64,000 nt of DNA, taken from the NCBI RefSeq assembly GCF_024105655.1, contig NZ_JAAAMH010000013.1:1-64000 (forward strand), written 5' to 3'. Positions 25,755 through 35,319 of the stretch are shown in pieces. Below the pieces are notes generated by a model. The model was not told the DNA's origin. It was given only the letters and a program-made list of their open reading frames with translations, and did no database searches. Both the position numbers and the translations under genes were made by a program. The DNA is from Aliihoeflea sp. 40Bstr573. GTDB lineage: Bacteria > Pseudomonadota > Alphaproteobacteria > Rhizobiales > Rhizobiaceae. Each line of letters opens with the position of its first letter. The first letter of the stretch is position 1.

Positions 25755-26417
25755 ATGGCTCGCCCGCGCTCCGATTTTCCGCTGCTTTTCGATCTACCCG
25801 TCCGTCCGGATTTCCGGCTGGAACGCGCCGCCGAGCGCGAGGGGCTTTGGCCAGTCTGCGGAACGGACGAAGCCGGGCGCGGACCGCTTGCGGGGCCCGT
25901 TGTCGCAGCGGCTGTCATCCTCGACCCAAAGCGCATCCCGAAGGGACTCGACGATTCCAAGCGCATGACGCATGGCGAGCGCGAAGCGCTTTACGATGAA
26001 ATCCTGAAGAAGGCGCTGGCGGTTTCTGTGGCGTCGGTTTCGGCCAATTCAATCGACTGTTCGGATATCCGCAAGGCGAGCCTTGAGGCGATGTGCCGGG
26101 CGGTGACGTTGCTGGCCGTCGAGCCAAAGCTGGTTCTCGCCGATGGACGCGACATTCCACCGGGGCTGAGATGCAACGGCAAGGCAGTGGTCAAGGGCGA
26201 CCAGCGCTCGCAGTCGATTGCCGCCGCGTCGATCATCGCAAAGGTGACGCGTGACCGGATGATGTCGCGCACGGCGACGATCCACGTGTCCTACGGGTTC
26301 GAGGTCCATATGGGCTATGCGACCGTGCGCCATCGCACGGCAATCGAGGCGCACGGCCCGCTGACGCGGCTGCATCGACTGTCGTTTGCGCCATTCAGAC
26401 TGGAAGCGGCTGAGTAG
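25755..26417 (+). CDS. rnhB: Ribonuclease HII
   Basis: Endonuclease that nicks RNA in RNA:DNA hybrids and single misincorporated ribonucleotides. The acidic site begins with DEAGRG (D38, E39), with LDDSKRM, and LADG carrying another catalytic aspartate; [13 protein letters not shown] near residue 155 is the family signature. ATG 25755 ([12 protein letters not shown]) gives 220 residues; longer in-frame starts add non-conserved sequence. It ends 100 bp before the terminator shared with the ATP synthase operon. Confidence 0.95.
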   Translation: MARPRSDFPLLFDLPVRPDFRLERAAEREGLWPVCGTDEAGRGPLAGPVVAAAVILDPKRIPKGLDDSKRMTHGEREALYDEILKKALAVSVASVSANSIDCSDIRKASLEAMCRAVTLLAVEPKLVLADGRDIPPGLRCNGKAVVKGDQRSQSIAAASIIAKVTRDRMMSRTATIHVSYGFEVHMGYATVRHRTAIEAHGPLTRLHRLSFAPFRLEAAE

Positions 26418-26517
26418 GCCGCCGTACTTTCAGTATCGCAGTCCCGCTATTTTTCTTGGGTTAAGCCGAGCGACCTTTCCCCGACCCCGGAGCGGGATCG
26501 ACGCTCATTCAAGCAAC

Positions 26518-26546
26518 AAAAAAACCCCGCCGTAGCGGGGTTTTTG
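26518..26546. terminator. Bidirectional Rho-independent terminator
   Basis: ACCCCGC (26524-26530), loop CGTA and GCGGGGT (26535-26541) form a stem flanked by seven A on the left and five T on the right. It therefore works on both strands and lies between the convergent rnhB and ATP synthase genes, 20 bp past the atpF stop. Confidence 0.9.
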
Positions 26547-26567
26547 GAACATCGAAACTGACCGCAA

Positions 26568-27047
26568 TCAATTCATGCGAGCCTTCACGTCGTCGACGGA
26601 CGACTTGAAAAGCTGCGCCTTGACGTCGGCGTCGGCGCGTTCCTCGAGCAGCTTGGCAGCTGCGGCGACCGCGATGTCCACGGCGTTGGAGCGGACGGCA
26701 TTGACGGCATCGCGCTCGGCCTGGGCGATCTTCTGCTCGGCGAGTGTGGTGCGACGGGCGACGTATTCCTGCGTCCGCGCCTTGGCTTCCTCAACCAGGT
26801 GGCTTGCCTCGCGCTTGGCGGCGGCAACGATGTCGCCGGCCTCCTGCTCGGCTTCCTTGCGCTTGCGCTGATACTCGGCAAGGAGCTGCTGCGCTTCTTC
26901 ACGCAAGCGGCGGGCCTCTTCGAGTTCGTTGCGGATGCGCTCGGCGCGCTGGTCGAGCGTCGAACCGATCTTGCCCGGCACCTTCAGATACACAATAATG
27001 CCGATGAAGATGACGAGGCCGACTGTGGCCCAGAATGTTGCGTCCAT
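26568..27047 (-). CDS. atpF: F0F1 ATP synthase subunit b
   Basis: Peripheral-stalk subunit that links the membrane F0 to F1. A single membrane helix (residues 5-25, FWATVGLVIFIGIIVYLKVP) is followed by a long charged coiled coil (about 35-150, rich in E, R, A, with heptad spacing). At 159 residues it is the typical alphaproteobacterial b subunit. It is the last of five genes in the F0 operon and ends close to the terminator at 26518-26546. Confidence 0.96.
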   Translation of the reverse strand: MDATFWATVGLVIFIGIIVYLKVPGKIGSTLDQRAERIRNELEEARRLREEAQQLLAEYQRKRKEAEQEAGDIVAAAKREASHLVEEAKARTQEYVARRTTLAEQKIAQAERDAVNAVRSNAVDIAVAAAAKLLEERADADVKAQLFKSSVDDVKARMN

Positions 27048-27056
27048 GTCGGGCTC

Positions 27057-27638
27057 CTATCGAACCTGGCGGACGGCTGCGGCAACCGCCGCGTCGTCCG
27101 GCTTGCGATCGATGAGCGCCTCAACGATGGCGCCGGCGGTTTCTTCGGCGATCGTGCCGACATCCTTCATCGCCGCTTCGCGGACGACAGCGATGCGACG
27201 CTCCGCTTCGACCAGCTTCTGCTCAAGCTCGGCTTCGACCGACTTGCGCTCGGCTTCGGCGTCGGCCTTGGCCGCATCCTGCGCAGCCTGAGCAATGCTG
27301 TGCGCCTTGGCACGTGCATCGGCCAGTTCCTGCTCGTAGGCAGCAACCGCAGCGTCGGCTTCTTCCTTGTTGCGTACTGCCTGATCGAGATCATGAGCAA
27401 TGCGGTCGCGGCGCACCTCGAGGATGTTTCCGATCCTCGGGAGCACGACCTTTTGCAGGAAGAGGTAGAACAGGCCGAATGTGATCGCCAGCCACAGAAG
27501 CTGCGAGGGATAGGTCGACGTGTCGAACGGGGGGAACCCCGCCTCTCCGTGGCCTTCCTCGTGGACGATTTCGGTCTGCAATTCGCCTTCGGCGGGAGCG
27601 GCCTCCTGCGCGTATCCAGGCGTTACGAACATGTGCAT
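27057..27638 (-). CDS. atpF2: F0F1 ATP synthase subunit b'
   Basis: Second, divergent stalk subunit found in photosynthetic and alphaproteobacterial ATP synthases, forming a b/b' heterodimer. It has an N-terminal extension of about 45 residues, then a membrane helix ([21 protein letters not shown]), then an alanine-rich coiled coil, 193 residues in all. The initial hydrophilic stretch is typical of b'. It sits between atpE and atpF with 9 bp to the latter. Confidence 0.94.
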   Translation of the reverse strand: MHMFVTPGYAQEAAPAEGELQTEIVHEEGHGEAGFPPFDTSTYPSQLLWLAITFGLFYLFLQKVVLPRIGNILEVRRDRIAHDLDQAVRNKEEADAAVAAYEQELADARAKAHSIAQAAQDAAKADAEAERKSVEAELEQKLVEAERRIAVVREAAMKDVGTIAEETAGAIVEALIDRKPDDAAVAAAVRQVR

Positions 27639-27740
27639 CCCCTGCTCATGTTGCCGGCCAACGGAATTGACCGGCGGGTCTCAGCACTCGCAAATGGCGG
27701 CGCGAGCGGGCGCGGACGCGCCCGCCGGCCGGACCTCATC

Positions 27741-27965
27741 TTACGTGAAGAGGAGGAGAAGAGCGATGAGGAGCGAGAAGATGCCCAGAGCTTCCGTCAC
27801 GGCGAAGCCGAAGATCAGGCGGCCGAACTGGCCGTCAGCTGCCGACGGGTTGCGCAGGGCGCCCGAGAGGTAGCTGCCGAAGATGTTGCCAAGACCGAGA
27901 GCGGTACCGGCCATGCCGAGGCAGGCGATGCCTGCGCCCAGAGCGCGTGCTGCTTCTACTTCCAT
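27741..27965 (-). CDS. atpE: F0F1 ATP synthase subunit c
   Basis: Proteolipid that forms the rotating c-ring. A helical hairpin of 74 residues: a glycine-rich first helix (LGAGIACLGMAGTALGLG), the polar loop around RNPSAADGQ, and a second helix with the proton-carrying carboxylate E58 in FAVTEALGIF. The start at 27965 (MEVEAARALG) has AAGGAG 8-13 nt upstream; an ATG at 28004 would precede that site and is not used. A glutamate rather than aspartate and a TEALG context suggest a proton, not sodium, ring. Confidence 0.96.
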   Translation of the reverse strand: MEVEAARALGAGIACLGMAGTALGLGNIFGSYLSGALRNPSAADGQFGRLIFGFAVTEALGIFSLLIALLLLFT

Positions 27966-28056
27966 TTTGAAACTCCTTTTTGGATTCGCTTTGGCATCAT
28001 TCATGCCGGTTGGAAGATGGTCGGCCCGGGGGCCGGTGATGGCTAACCCCGTCCGA

Positions 28057-28806
28057 TCAGTGCTCGGGATGGACGGCGTCGTTCAGGTACATGCAGGTCA
28101 GGACCGCGAAGACGTAGGCCTGCAGGAACGAGACGAGGAATTCGAGACCGGTGATCGCGATGGTCAAGAGCAGCGGCAGCACCGCGCCGATGACGCCGAA
28201 CGCGCCAAGGCCGCTCAAGGTGGTTACGAAACCCGCGAAGACCTTCAGCGTGATGTGGCCGGCCAGCATGTTGGCAAACAGACGGACCGACAGGCTGATC
28301 GGGCGCGACAGGAAAGAGATGACCTCGATCGAAGCGACGAGAGGCACCAGCACGCCCGGCACGCCATGTGGCACGAACAGCTTGAAGAAGCGCGCTCCGT
28401 GGGTCTTCAGGCCGTAGCCGACCAGGGTCAGCATGACGACCATGGCAAGGGCGAAGGTGACGATGAGATGACTCGTCACCGTGAAGAAATACGGCACCAT
28501 GCCGAACATGTTCGCCACGAGAATGAACATGAAGAGCGAGAAGACGAGCGGGAAAAAGCGCATGCCTTGGGGGCCGGTGGCGTCGCGCAGCATGTTGGCG
28601 ACGAACTCGTACGACATTTCCGAGACCGACTGCGTGCGGCTCGGCACCAGGCCGCGGCTCGACGTCGTCAGATAGAGGAAAGCGCCCGTGGTCACGACGG
28701 TTGCGACCATGAAGAGCGACGAATTGGTGAACGAGAAGTCGAGCCCACCGATCTCGATCGGAATCAATCTGGAGATCTGAAACTGGTGGATCGGATCTTC
28801 GGCCAT
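28057..28806 (-). CDS. atpB: F0F1 ATP synthase subunit a
   Basis: Stator subunit that carries the proton half-channels. Five to six membrane segments are visible over 249 residues, and the essential arginine is R175 in [16 protein letters not shown]. The ATG at 28806 ([17 protein letters not shown]) is chosen since this N-terminus is typical of the alphaproteobacterial protein; open sequence further upstream has no family character. It is second in the operon after atpI. Confidence 0.96.
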   Translation of the reverse strand: MAEDPIHQFQISRLIPIEIGGLDFSFTNSSLFMVATVVTTGAFLYLTTSSRGLVPSRTQSVSEMSYEFVANMLRDATGPQGMRFFPLVFSLFMFILVANMFGMVPYFFTVTSHLIVTFALAMVVMLTLVGYGLKTHGARFFKLFVPHGVPGVLVPLVASIEVISFLSRPISLSVRLFANMLAGHITLKVFAGFVTTLSGLGAFGVIGAVLPLLLTIAITGLEFLVSFLQAYVFAVLTCMYLNDAVHPEH

Positions 28807-28864
28807 CAGGCGCCCCTCGATAAAGATGTCGGCGCAGACGCGCCGGATAAAGCTACGTTTCGCG

Positions 28865-29248
28865 TCAGTCCCGGCCGCTGTCGGGCGGCTCCGCCCCACG
28901 CTCCGCGACAACACCGGCGGAGCGAAGAACGTTCAGGACCCCAGCGGCAAATCCCAGCAACAGAAAGACGACCAGACCCCAGGGGGTCGTGCCCGCCGCC
29001 GTGTCGATGAACCACCCGATGGCAGCGCCCACGACAATGCCGGCGATGAACTCGCTCGACAGGCGCAGGGCTTTGCCCATACCGGCCATTCCGCCGGTTC
29101 TCGGACCGCTCGCCTCGACATCCTTCGCCGGTCGCTTCACCGCCAGCTTGGCGTCGAGCTCGCGGCGGCGACGTTCAAGATCGTCTCCGCTGCCATCCGG
29201 CTCCGGGCCTGTCCGGCCGGTCCCGCCTGGCCCTTTCATGTCGGCCAT
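28865..29248 (-). CDS. atpI: ATP synthase subunit I (AtpI)
   Basis: Small membrane protein that aids c-ring assembly. The first 60 residues are hydrophilic and charged; two helices follow ([19 protein letters not shown] and [20 protein letters not shown]), with 127 residues in total. It is first in the F0 operon (atpI-B-E-b'-b), the standard alphaproteobacterial arrangement in which the F1 genes lie elsewhere on the chromosome. The 212 bp upstream, shared with no other gene start, should hold the operon promoter; I did not find a well-spaced sigma-70 box there. Confidence 0.93.
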   Translation of the reverse strand: MADMKGPGGTGRTGPEPDGSGDDLERRRRELDAKLAVKRPAKDVEASGPRTGGMAGMGKALRLSSEFIAGIVVGAAIGWFIDTAAGTTPWGLVVFLLLGFAAGVLNVLRSAGVVAERGAEPPDSGRD

Positions 29249-29460
29249 CGCAACCTCCTGACCCGCCTGGTATCCCGCTTGGCTTACCGCTTCAAAGTCG
29301 CGCGCAACATATTCAGGGCACTCGCGCCAGTCAAGCCGCGGTCAGGGATTGAATCGAGCGTGATTTCATTAGAAAAATCATACGATTAGCAGGCTGCGAC
29401 AATGCGCGCAGGCGGCCCTGCCAAGAATCGCTGCGCTGAACCGCGCCGGCGGGCCTGCAA

Positions 29461-30675
29461 TCAGCTCCAGCCACCGCCCTTGGTGCGGTAGAAGATATGC
29501 AGGCCGATCTTCTTCACCTTATCCATGGTGCGCGCCCAGCGCGGGCTGACATAGGTGGCGTGGTAGTGCGTGGACGAGGCGACCTCGGGCAAGAATATCT
29601 TGCCGGCGGTGACCGCCATGGCGACTTCCTGCGCCAGCTTATAGTGCCGCTGGCTCGTGACACGCGGCGTGGTGCCGTCGCAGGCGAATGAAAACTGGCA
29701 ACGATTGCGCCAAGAACGGTTCTGATAAACCACACCGCAGATCGTATTGGGATAGGCGGGTGCGCGGACCCGATTGAGAATCACCTGGGCGACGGCGGCC
29801 TGGCCTTTCACTTCCTCGCCGCGCGCCTCGAAGTAGATGCCTTCGGCAAGGCACTTCTGTTCCTTCGCCGAAAAAACCTGCGCAGGAAGCGGCATCTTCA
29901 TCCAGGCGTGGTCGCCCGGTGCCATGGGTGGAATGAAACGACCACCGGAGGGGTCTTCGCCTTTCAGCAGGCTCGCAAAGGGCGAAGCCGTTGCGTAATC
30001 CGGTTCTGCCGGTGCATAGGCGGTCGCGAGGATGTCTGCCTTCTCATTGTTGACGAGCGAGGCGAGCATGACCGGCATGTCGTTCTCGAGCGGCCTGTGG
30101 GTCGGATGGAAGGCAAGCGCGATGTCGAGTTCCTTGCCCTCGATCTCGGGCTTGACGAAGGCCATCGCGAATTCGGGCTCGGGCTGATGCAGCGACGAGG
30201 TGCGCTCCAGAATGGAGCCCGCGTTAAAGAATTTCGGGGGCGAAACGGGCGAGATCTTGAGGATTCGGCCCTGCTTGCCGGTGCGGTTGATGCGGTCTTC
30301 GTCCGGTCGGCTGTTCTTCTCACCGTCCTGCGAACGAAGGGCGACCGTGCCGAGGCCGGGAACCTTAAAGCCAGCCCCGGCGATAGCACCGGTGACGGTC
30401 GCATCGACGAAGGGCAAATCGGCCTGCTGGATTGCGCCGGCCTGCGCCTGCTCGACCACGGCGCCCCAGCGCCCTGAGCCGGTCTCAAGCCCCGAAACGA
30501 AGCTCGTCATGTCCTGATAGGCGGAGGCGGTGGGAAAGGCGAGCCAGATGCCGATGCCGAAAAGCGCAGGGGTCACGACTGACCTGCCCTCCAGCAGACG
30601 CTTCAAACGACCCAACAAACGCCCTACCTGCAATGGACCCTCTCCATACGCATTCAAAAAAATCGAAACCGGCAA
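29461..30675 (-). CDS. SleB-like cell wall hydrolase
   Basis: A 404-residue membrane-attached peptidoglycan hydrolase. A hydrophobic segment lies at residues 35-50 (TPALFGIGIWLAFPTA). The middle is a poorly conserved linker, and the C-terminal 130 residues form the Hydrolase_2/SleB domain: CLAEGIYFEARGE with catalytic-type E283, then AVAQVILNRVRAPAYPNTICGVV, SFACDG and the THYHATYVSPRWA block. Likely a lytic transglycosylase acting in the periplasm. The 212 bp after it hold only the ATP synthase promoter region. Confidence 0.9.
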   Translation of the reverse strand: MPVSIFLNAYGEGPLQVGRLLGRLKRLLEGRSVVTPALFGIGIWLAFPTASAYQDMTSFVSGLETGSGRWGAVVEQAQAGAIQQADLPFVDATVTGAIAGAGFKVPGLGTVALRSQDGEKNSRPDEDRINRTGKQGRILKISPVSPPKFFNAGSILERTSSLHQPEPEFAMAFVKPEIEGKELDIALAFHPTHRPLENDMPVMLASLVNNEKADILATAYAPAEPDYATASPFASLLKGEDPSGGRFIPPMAPGDHAWMKMPLPAQVFSAKEQKCLAEGIYFEARGEEVKGQAAVAQVILNRVRAPAYPNTICGVVYQNRSWRNRCQFSFACDGTTPRVTSQRHYKLAQEVAMAVTAGKIFLPEVASSTHYHATYVSPRWARTMDKVKKIGLHIFYRTKGGGWS

Positions 30676-30877
30676 CGATCAAGACCGGCCAAAAATGATC
30701 GATTAACCTTTATGGGCGGTTAATGCCGCAACGTCAGCGCCGCGTGCCAAGATGGTATGCAGCGACCATCGGACAGTTGCCCGCCCCCTCAAATCACTGA
30801 CGGACCGCGTGTCGCCAACGAGTAAGGCGTGAATGTGACCTAGAGGCAGATGAGGGTGCTGAAAGGCAAATGCGCGC

Positions 30878-32311
30878 TCAGGTTCTTTTTTTGGCCCGGC
30901 CGGCGAAGGGATTTTCGGAGGCGCGCAGGATCATGCGAATCGGCACGCCCGGCATATCGAAGGCCTGGCGGAGCTCGTTTGTCAGATACCGGATATAGCT
31001 TTGCGGAACGGCATCGGGGCGCGTGCAGGACAGGACGAAACCGGGCGGGCGCGTCTTGATCTGGGTGATGTACTTGATTTTCAGCCTGCGGCCGGCGACG
31101 GCCGGCGGAGGATGGTGTGCGGTGACGCCTTCCAGCCAGCGATTGAGACGGCCGGTGGAAATGCGCGTGTTCCAAACGCGGTGCGTCGTCTCGATCGCAT
31201 CCATGAGCTTGTCGAGACCGCGCTCGGTCTCGGCCGAAATGGTGACGGCCTGCAGGCCGCGCACCTGGGGCAAAAGCCGCGTCGTCTTCTCGCGCAGTTC
31301 GGCAAGCAGTTCCTGGCGGTTCTCGATCAGGTCCCACTTGTTGAAGGCTATGACAGGCGCCCTGCCCTCGCGGATGATCAGGTCCGCTATGGTCAGATCC
31401 TGCTTTTCGAACGGGATCGTCGCGTCGAAGACGATGACGACGACCTCTGCGAAGCGGATCGCCCGCAGTCCATCTGCCACCGACAGCTTTTCGAGCTTTT
31501 CCTGGACGCGCGACTTGCGGCGCATGCCCGCCGTGTCGAAAAGCTTGATCTTGCGGCCCTTCCAGTCCCAATCGACCGAAATCGAATCGCGGGTGATGCC
31601 GGCTTCGGGGCCAGTCAAAAGCCGGTCCTCGTCGACGAGCGCGTTGATCAGCGTCGACTTGCCCGCATTCGGGCGGCCCACGACGGCTATGCGCAGCGGC
31701 TTGGTCGCGTCATAGGCGGGGATGGGCTCTTCGTCTTCATCAGAGACGTCCTCGCCGATCAGCGGCTGGCCGGCAAAGGTGTCGTCCTCGTCTTCATCTT
31801 CGCCGAAGGCCTTCTCCTCGCCGATCGCGGCGACGATGGCATCGCGCAGATCGACCATGCCCTCGCCATGCTCGGCGGAAATGCCGACGGGCTCGCCGAG
31901 GCCGAGTTCCCAAGCTTCGAGGAAACCGCTCTGAGCACCGCGGGCCTCGGCCTTGTTGGCGGCGAGGACGACGGGCTTTCCGAAGCGGCGAACGATATCG
32001 GCGAAGGCGCGATCGTCCGGCATCAGTCCAGTCTTGGCATCGACCACGAAGCAGACGACGTCGGCTTCCTCGATGGCAATTTCGGTCTGCTGGCGCATGC
32101 GGCCGGCAAGGCTGGCGGCTTCCGCGATTTCGAGGCCCGCCGTGTCAATCACGTCGAATTCGAGATCGTAGAGCTTGGCGGCATGCGAGCGCCGGTCGCG
32201 GGTGACGCCCGGCGTGTCGTCGACGAGCGCCAGCTTGCGGCCGGCCAGCCGGTTGAACAATGTCGACTTGCCGACATTCGGTCGTCCGATGATGGCGAGT
32301 TTGAAGCTCAC
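30878..32311 (-). CDS. der: Ribosome-associated GTPase Der (EngA)
   Basis: Essential double GTPase for assembly of the 50S subunit. Both G domains are complete: P-loops GRPNVGKS (9-16) and GRPNAGKS (212-219), DTPGV and DTAGMR switch regions, and NKAEA/NKWDL base-recognition motifs; a KH-like domain closes the protein near 380-477. The linker between the G domains (about 165-198) is strongly acidic (EDEDEDD and DEDEEP), longer than in enteric Der. Its start overlaps the stop of the upstream TPR gene by 4 bp, so the pair is coupled. Confidence 0.97.
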   Translation of the reverse strand: MSFKLAIIGRPNVGKSTLFNRLAGRKLALVDDTPGVTRDRRSHAAKLYDLEFDVIDTAGLEIAEAASLAGRMRQQTEIAIEEADVVCFVVDAKTGLMPDDRAFADIVRRFGKPVVLAANKAEARGAQSGFLEAWELGLGEPVGISAEHGEGMVDLRDAIVAAIGEEKAFGEDEDEDDTFAGQPLIGEDVSDEDEEPIPAYDATKPLRIAVVGRPNAGKSTLINALVDEDRLLTGPEAGITRDSISVDWDWKGRKIKLFDTAGMRRKSRVQEKLEKLSVADGLRAIRFAEVVVIVFDATIPFEKQDLTIADLIIREGRAPVIAFNKWDLIENRQELLAELREKTTRLLPQVRGLQAVTISAETERGLDKLMDAIETTHRVWNTRISTGRLNRWLEGVTAHHPPPAVAGRRLKIKYITQIKTRPPGFVLSCTRPDAVPQSYIRYLTNELRQAFDMPGVPIRMILRASENPFAGRAKKRT

Positions 32312-32973
32312 GAGGGTTCCTGCGTTCCGCGAATGAGCTCGGCCATCATCTGCGCGCGCTGGCGCATATTCGCGGAGACGCGCTCATCGGCGATGATGAG
32401 GTCGAAAAGGCGCAACGCCTCGTCCGACTGGCTGTCCTTCCACGCTGCAAGCGCAAGCGCCTCGCGGGCGGAGTGGCGCATCGCATTGTCGTCTGCCGTC
32501 AGCGCCTCGACGCGGGCGGCGACGTCCTCGTACGAGCCATGGTCGACCAGAAGATAGCCGGCGCGCAGCCGGGCCGCATCGCGGATTGCCTGCGGAATTG
32601 CCGTGTCGCTGGCGACGGCGTCGAAGGAGGCGACTGCGGCGGCATGATCGCCGGCGTCGGCCTGTACCGTGGCGGTGCGGAAACGGGCGAGTACCGGATA
32701 GGCGCCGTAGCCTTCTTCCTGGAGCGCGGAGAGTTCGGCCAGCGCCTCTTCGCTCTGGCCCTCATTGGCAAGCGTCAAAGCCTGGGAGAAACGGTCGCCG
32801 GAGGCATTCGCCTGACGCGTCGTCCACCATTCCCAAGCGACGAAAAGAATGGTTGCAAGTACGATGACGGCAGCAACGCCGAGGGCGGTGAGCCCATAGC
32901 GGTCCCAGATCTGGCGCGCGCGATCCTGACGAAGCTCCTCGTTGACCTCACGGATGAAACTGTCGTCGGACAT
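32308..32973 (-). CDS. Membrane-anchored TPR protein (YfgM-like)
   Basis: A 221-residue protein with a cytoplasmic N-terminus ([21 protein letters not shown]), one membrane helix (about 26-45, [20 protein letters not shown]) and a periplasmic domain with weak TPR repeats. This layout and the place directly upstream of der match E. coli YfgM, an ancillary SecYEG/chaperone partner. ATG 32973 is used; an in-frame start at 33018 adds residues without family character. Confidence 0.85.
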   Translation of the reverse strand: MSDDSFIREVNEELRQDRARQIWDRYGLTALGVAAVIVLATILFVAWEWWTTRQANASGDRFSQALTLANEGQSEEALAELSALQEEGYGAYPVLARFRTATVQADAGDHAAAVASFDAVASDTAIPQAIRDAARLRAGYLLVDHGSYEDVAARVEALTADDNAMRHSAREALALAAWKDSQSDEALRLFDLIIADERVSANMRQRAQMMAELIRGTQEPS

Positions 32974-33093
32974 CAAACACAACCATTTCCAGAGACAAGG
33001 CGCGACGGCGGCACCCACATTGGCGAGCGTTTTAGCCGAAAATCGCCGTCATGGAAGGGAAAATCCCCGAACCGCACGGCGGGGGCGGCAAAA

Positions 33094-33663
33094 TCACGCG
33101 ATGACGGGGACGCCGATCAGCCATTCATGCAGGACAAAGGCGAAGAGCGCGTAGGCGACAAGGCCGATCACGATCGCAGCGATATCCCATGTGAGCGGAC
33201 CGGGCGCCGGACCCACGTCGCCGCGACGCTTGATCGAAATGCGGTCGAGTACGGCCCAAGCGAGGAAGGTCCCGAACAGCAACAGAGCCGCCAGATCGCC
33301 ATTTGCGAGAAGATGGCCGAGCGCCCAGATCTTTACCGCGACCAGCATCGGATGCTTGAGCGCCGCCTTGATGCGACCTGCCGGCAGTTGAGAGGCTGCA
33401 AGCGCGATGAAGGCGAAGACCATCAGCAAAAGGTTGAGATGACGCGTCCAGACCGGAGGTTCGTAAAGGATCGGAGCCGTTTGCCGCGCGATGCCATAGC
33501 CCCAGACGATGAGGACGAGACCGGCGAAGGTAACCAGCGAATAAATCCCTTTCCAAGGGCCGAGACCCCGCTTAGCAATCTGCGCGTCGCGGATGCCAGG
33601 CGCGAAAATGCGCACCGAATGGACGCCGAGAAACAGGATCAATCCGAGAATGAGAATCAGCAT
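33094..33663 (-). CDS. NnrU family membrane protein
   Basis: An integral membrane protein of 189 residues with about six helices, starting MLILILGLILFLGVHSVRIF and containing WTRHLNLLLMVFAFIALAASQL and LKHPMLVAVKIWALGHLLANG, hallmarks of NnrU. The family is named from nitric oxide reductase gene clusters but is also related to NnrU/isoprenylcysteine methyltransferase folds; no nor genes are nearby, so a denitrification role is not supported here. Confidence 0.88.
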   Translation of the reverse strand: MLILILGLILFLGVHSVRIFAPGIRDAQIAKRGLGPWKGIYSLVTFAGLVLIVWGYGIARQTAPILYEPPVWTRHLNLLLMVFAFIALAASQLPAGRIKAALKHPMLVAVKIWALGHLLANGDLAALLLFGTFLAWAVLDRISIKRRGDVGPAPGPLTWDIAAIVIGLVAYALFAFVLHEWLIGVPVIA

Positions 33664-33715
33664 TGCGCGCCCCTTGGTTGCGCAATCCTACCGCGTCGAC
33701 CGCTCGGGCGACAGA

Positions 33716-34885
33716 TCAAGCGCTGGCAGCCACCTTCGAAGAAACCGCCAGCCAGGCCGAAACGGCGAGCGCCAGCGCAGCAAGGACGGACGGCCAGAAA
33801 AACCCGCCCGTCCAGTCGGCAACGATGCCAGCCACGACCGGGCCGACGATCTGGCCGAGACCGAACGCCGCCGTCATGACGGACAGGATCTTGCGCGGTG
33901 ACGGACCGGCGAGGTTCCGACCGATCTGGATCCCCAGCGCGGTGATGGCAACGAAGGTGTTGCCGAGGAGGATGCCGCCCAGCAGCGGGCCGGTCATGCC
34001 GCCGAGCGCGACGCTCGCCATCACACCGACGCCTTCCACCGCGCAACCAATGGCCAATGCCGCGCGCAAGCCCCAGCGACGGGCGGCAAGTCCCCACAGA
34101 TAGGCCGAGGGGATGACTGCAAGGCCGGTGACGAGCCAGACGACGGCTTCCAGCACCGAGCCACTCTCGTTCTCGCGGACGATCGCGATCAGGAAGGTTG
34201 CTGTGACGACATAGCCGAAGCCGAAGATGCCATAGGACCAGACGATGCGCTTGAGCGCCGGCGAAAAGACGAGCGCAGGCTCCTTGACCGCCGCACCGCC
34301 CTGCCCGCCGCCGCGCGGCAGAAGAAGCGAGATTGCTGCAAGGGCCGCGAACGACAGGGCGCTCGCCCCGATCCAGTTGGCCTGCCAGCCATAATTGCCT
34401 ACGGCGAGCAGCGCGACCATCGTTGCCGAGGCCGCGATGCCGACGCCAACGCCGCCGAAATGTATCCATTGCAAATCGCCCCGGTCGAGCCGCGCGAGGC
34501 CAGCAAGGACGATGCTCGACAGGAACACCATGACGAAAGCACTGGCGACGCCGGCCGCAAAGCGGATCGCCAGGAACGTGGCGAAATCGTCCGTCAGGGC
34601 CATTGCGAGGCAAAGTGCGGTGCTGAGAGCGAGGCTCGCCAGCGACAAAGCGCGCTCCCAGCCATGCGCCCAGCCGCCACCGGCGATCAGCGCGCCGATG
34701 AGATAGCCCGTATAGTTGGAGGCGGCGATAAATCCCGCCTCGGACGTCGTCTGGCCGAGTGCGGCCATCATGCCCGGCAGGATCGGCGTATAGACGAAGC
34801 GGCCGATGCCCATGGCAACGGCCATGGAGAGCATGCCTGCGACGGCCAATCTGACGGGGGAGACGAAAGGTGCGGGTGCGTGCAT
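33716..34885 (-). CDS. YbfB/YjiJ-type MFS transporter
   Basis: A 389-residue major facilitator with about twelve membrane segments and little extramembrane sequence. The N-terminal region (MAVAMGIGRFVYTPILPGMM) is the signature of the YbfB/YjiJ subgroup; the transported substrate is unknown. No regulator or enzyme is adjacent. It stands alone between the NnrU and ArsC-like genes, all three in the same direction. Confidence 0.88.
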   Translation of the reverse strand: MHAPAPFVSPVRLAVAGMLSMAVAMGIGRFVYTPILPGMMAALGQTTSEAGFIAASNYTGYLIGALIAGGGWAHGWERALSLASLALSTALCLAMALTDDFATFLAIRFAAGVASAFVMVFLSSIVLAGLARLDRGDLQWIHFGGVGVGIAASATMVALLAVGNYGWQANWIGASALSFAALAAISLLLPRGGGQGGAAVKEPALVFSPALKRIVWSYGIFGFGYVVTATFLIAIVRENESGSVLEAVVWLVTGLAVIPSAYLWGLAARRWGLRAALAIGCAVEGVGVMASVALGGMTGPLLGGILLGNTFVAITALGIQIGRNLAGPSPRKILSVMTAAFGLGQIVGPVVAGIVADWTGGFFWPSVLAALALAVSAWLAVSSKVAASA

Positions 34886-34965
34886 TCTGCTACGAGACTA
34901 GCGGCGCGCCGGCACGGCGCAATGCTTAAACATGGCGCAAAGCGGCTTTGGGTCGGGCCCGCCGA

Positions 34966-35316
34966 TCAACGCGCGAAAATCTCCGCGTAGCTGTCTGGCC
35001 TGAAACCGATCTCAATCGCCGTCCCGGTGTCGAGAACCGGGCGCTTGATCATGGTCGGCTCCCCCAGCATCAGCGCGACGGCCTTGGGTTCGTCAAGCTC
35101 GTCGCGCACCTCACCAGGCAGCGCTCGAAAGGTGCGGCTACCCTTGTTCAGAACCTTTTCCCAGCCGGCGGCTGCGCACCAGCGGGCGATGTCGTGTTTC
35201 CCGATCCCGTCGACGCGATAATCATGGAAGGCGTAGGCGATGCCGCTGGCATCAAGCCAGGCGAAGGCCTTCTTCATCGTGTCGCAGTTGCGGATGCCGT
35301 AGATTCTGACCGTCAC
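34966..35316 (-). CDS. ArsC/Spx-family reductase-like protein (YffB type)
   Basis: A thioredoxin-fold protein of 116 residues starting MTVRIYGIRNCDTMKKAF, with the single N-terminal cysteine C10 and the later KRPVLD segment that supplies the family arginine. The single cysteine, absence of ars genes and size fit the YffB/Spx-like group rather than true arsenate reductase; glutathione-linked thiol chemistry is plausible. It begins 3 bp after the guaA stop and is probably co-transcribed with it. Confidence 0.85.
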   Translation of the reverse strand: MTVRIYGIRNCDTMKKAFAWLDASGIAYAFHDYRVDGIGKHDIARWCAAAGWEKVLNKGSRTFRALPGEVRDELDEPKAVALMLGEPTMIKRPVLDTGTAIEIGFRPDSYAEIFAR

Positions 35317-35319
35317 GGC

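Noticed and set aside
26799-28046. 415-codon plus-strand frame over the ATP synthase genes
   Set aside because: Antisense shadow of atpF, b' and atpE.
31001-32557. 518-codon plus-strand frame over der
   Set aside because: Antisense shadow; Der on the other strand has both P-loops and full length.
34966-35316. Arsenate reductase in an arsenic resistance locus
   Set aside because: There are no arsenic transport or regulator genes nearby, and a single cysteine with guaA as operon partner points to the YffB/Spx-like group.
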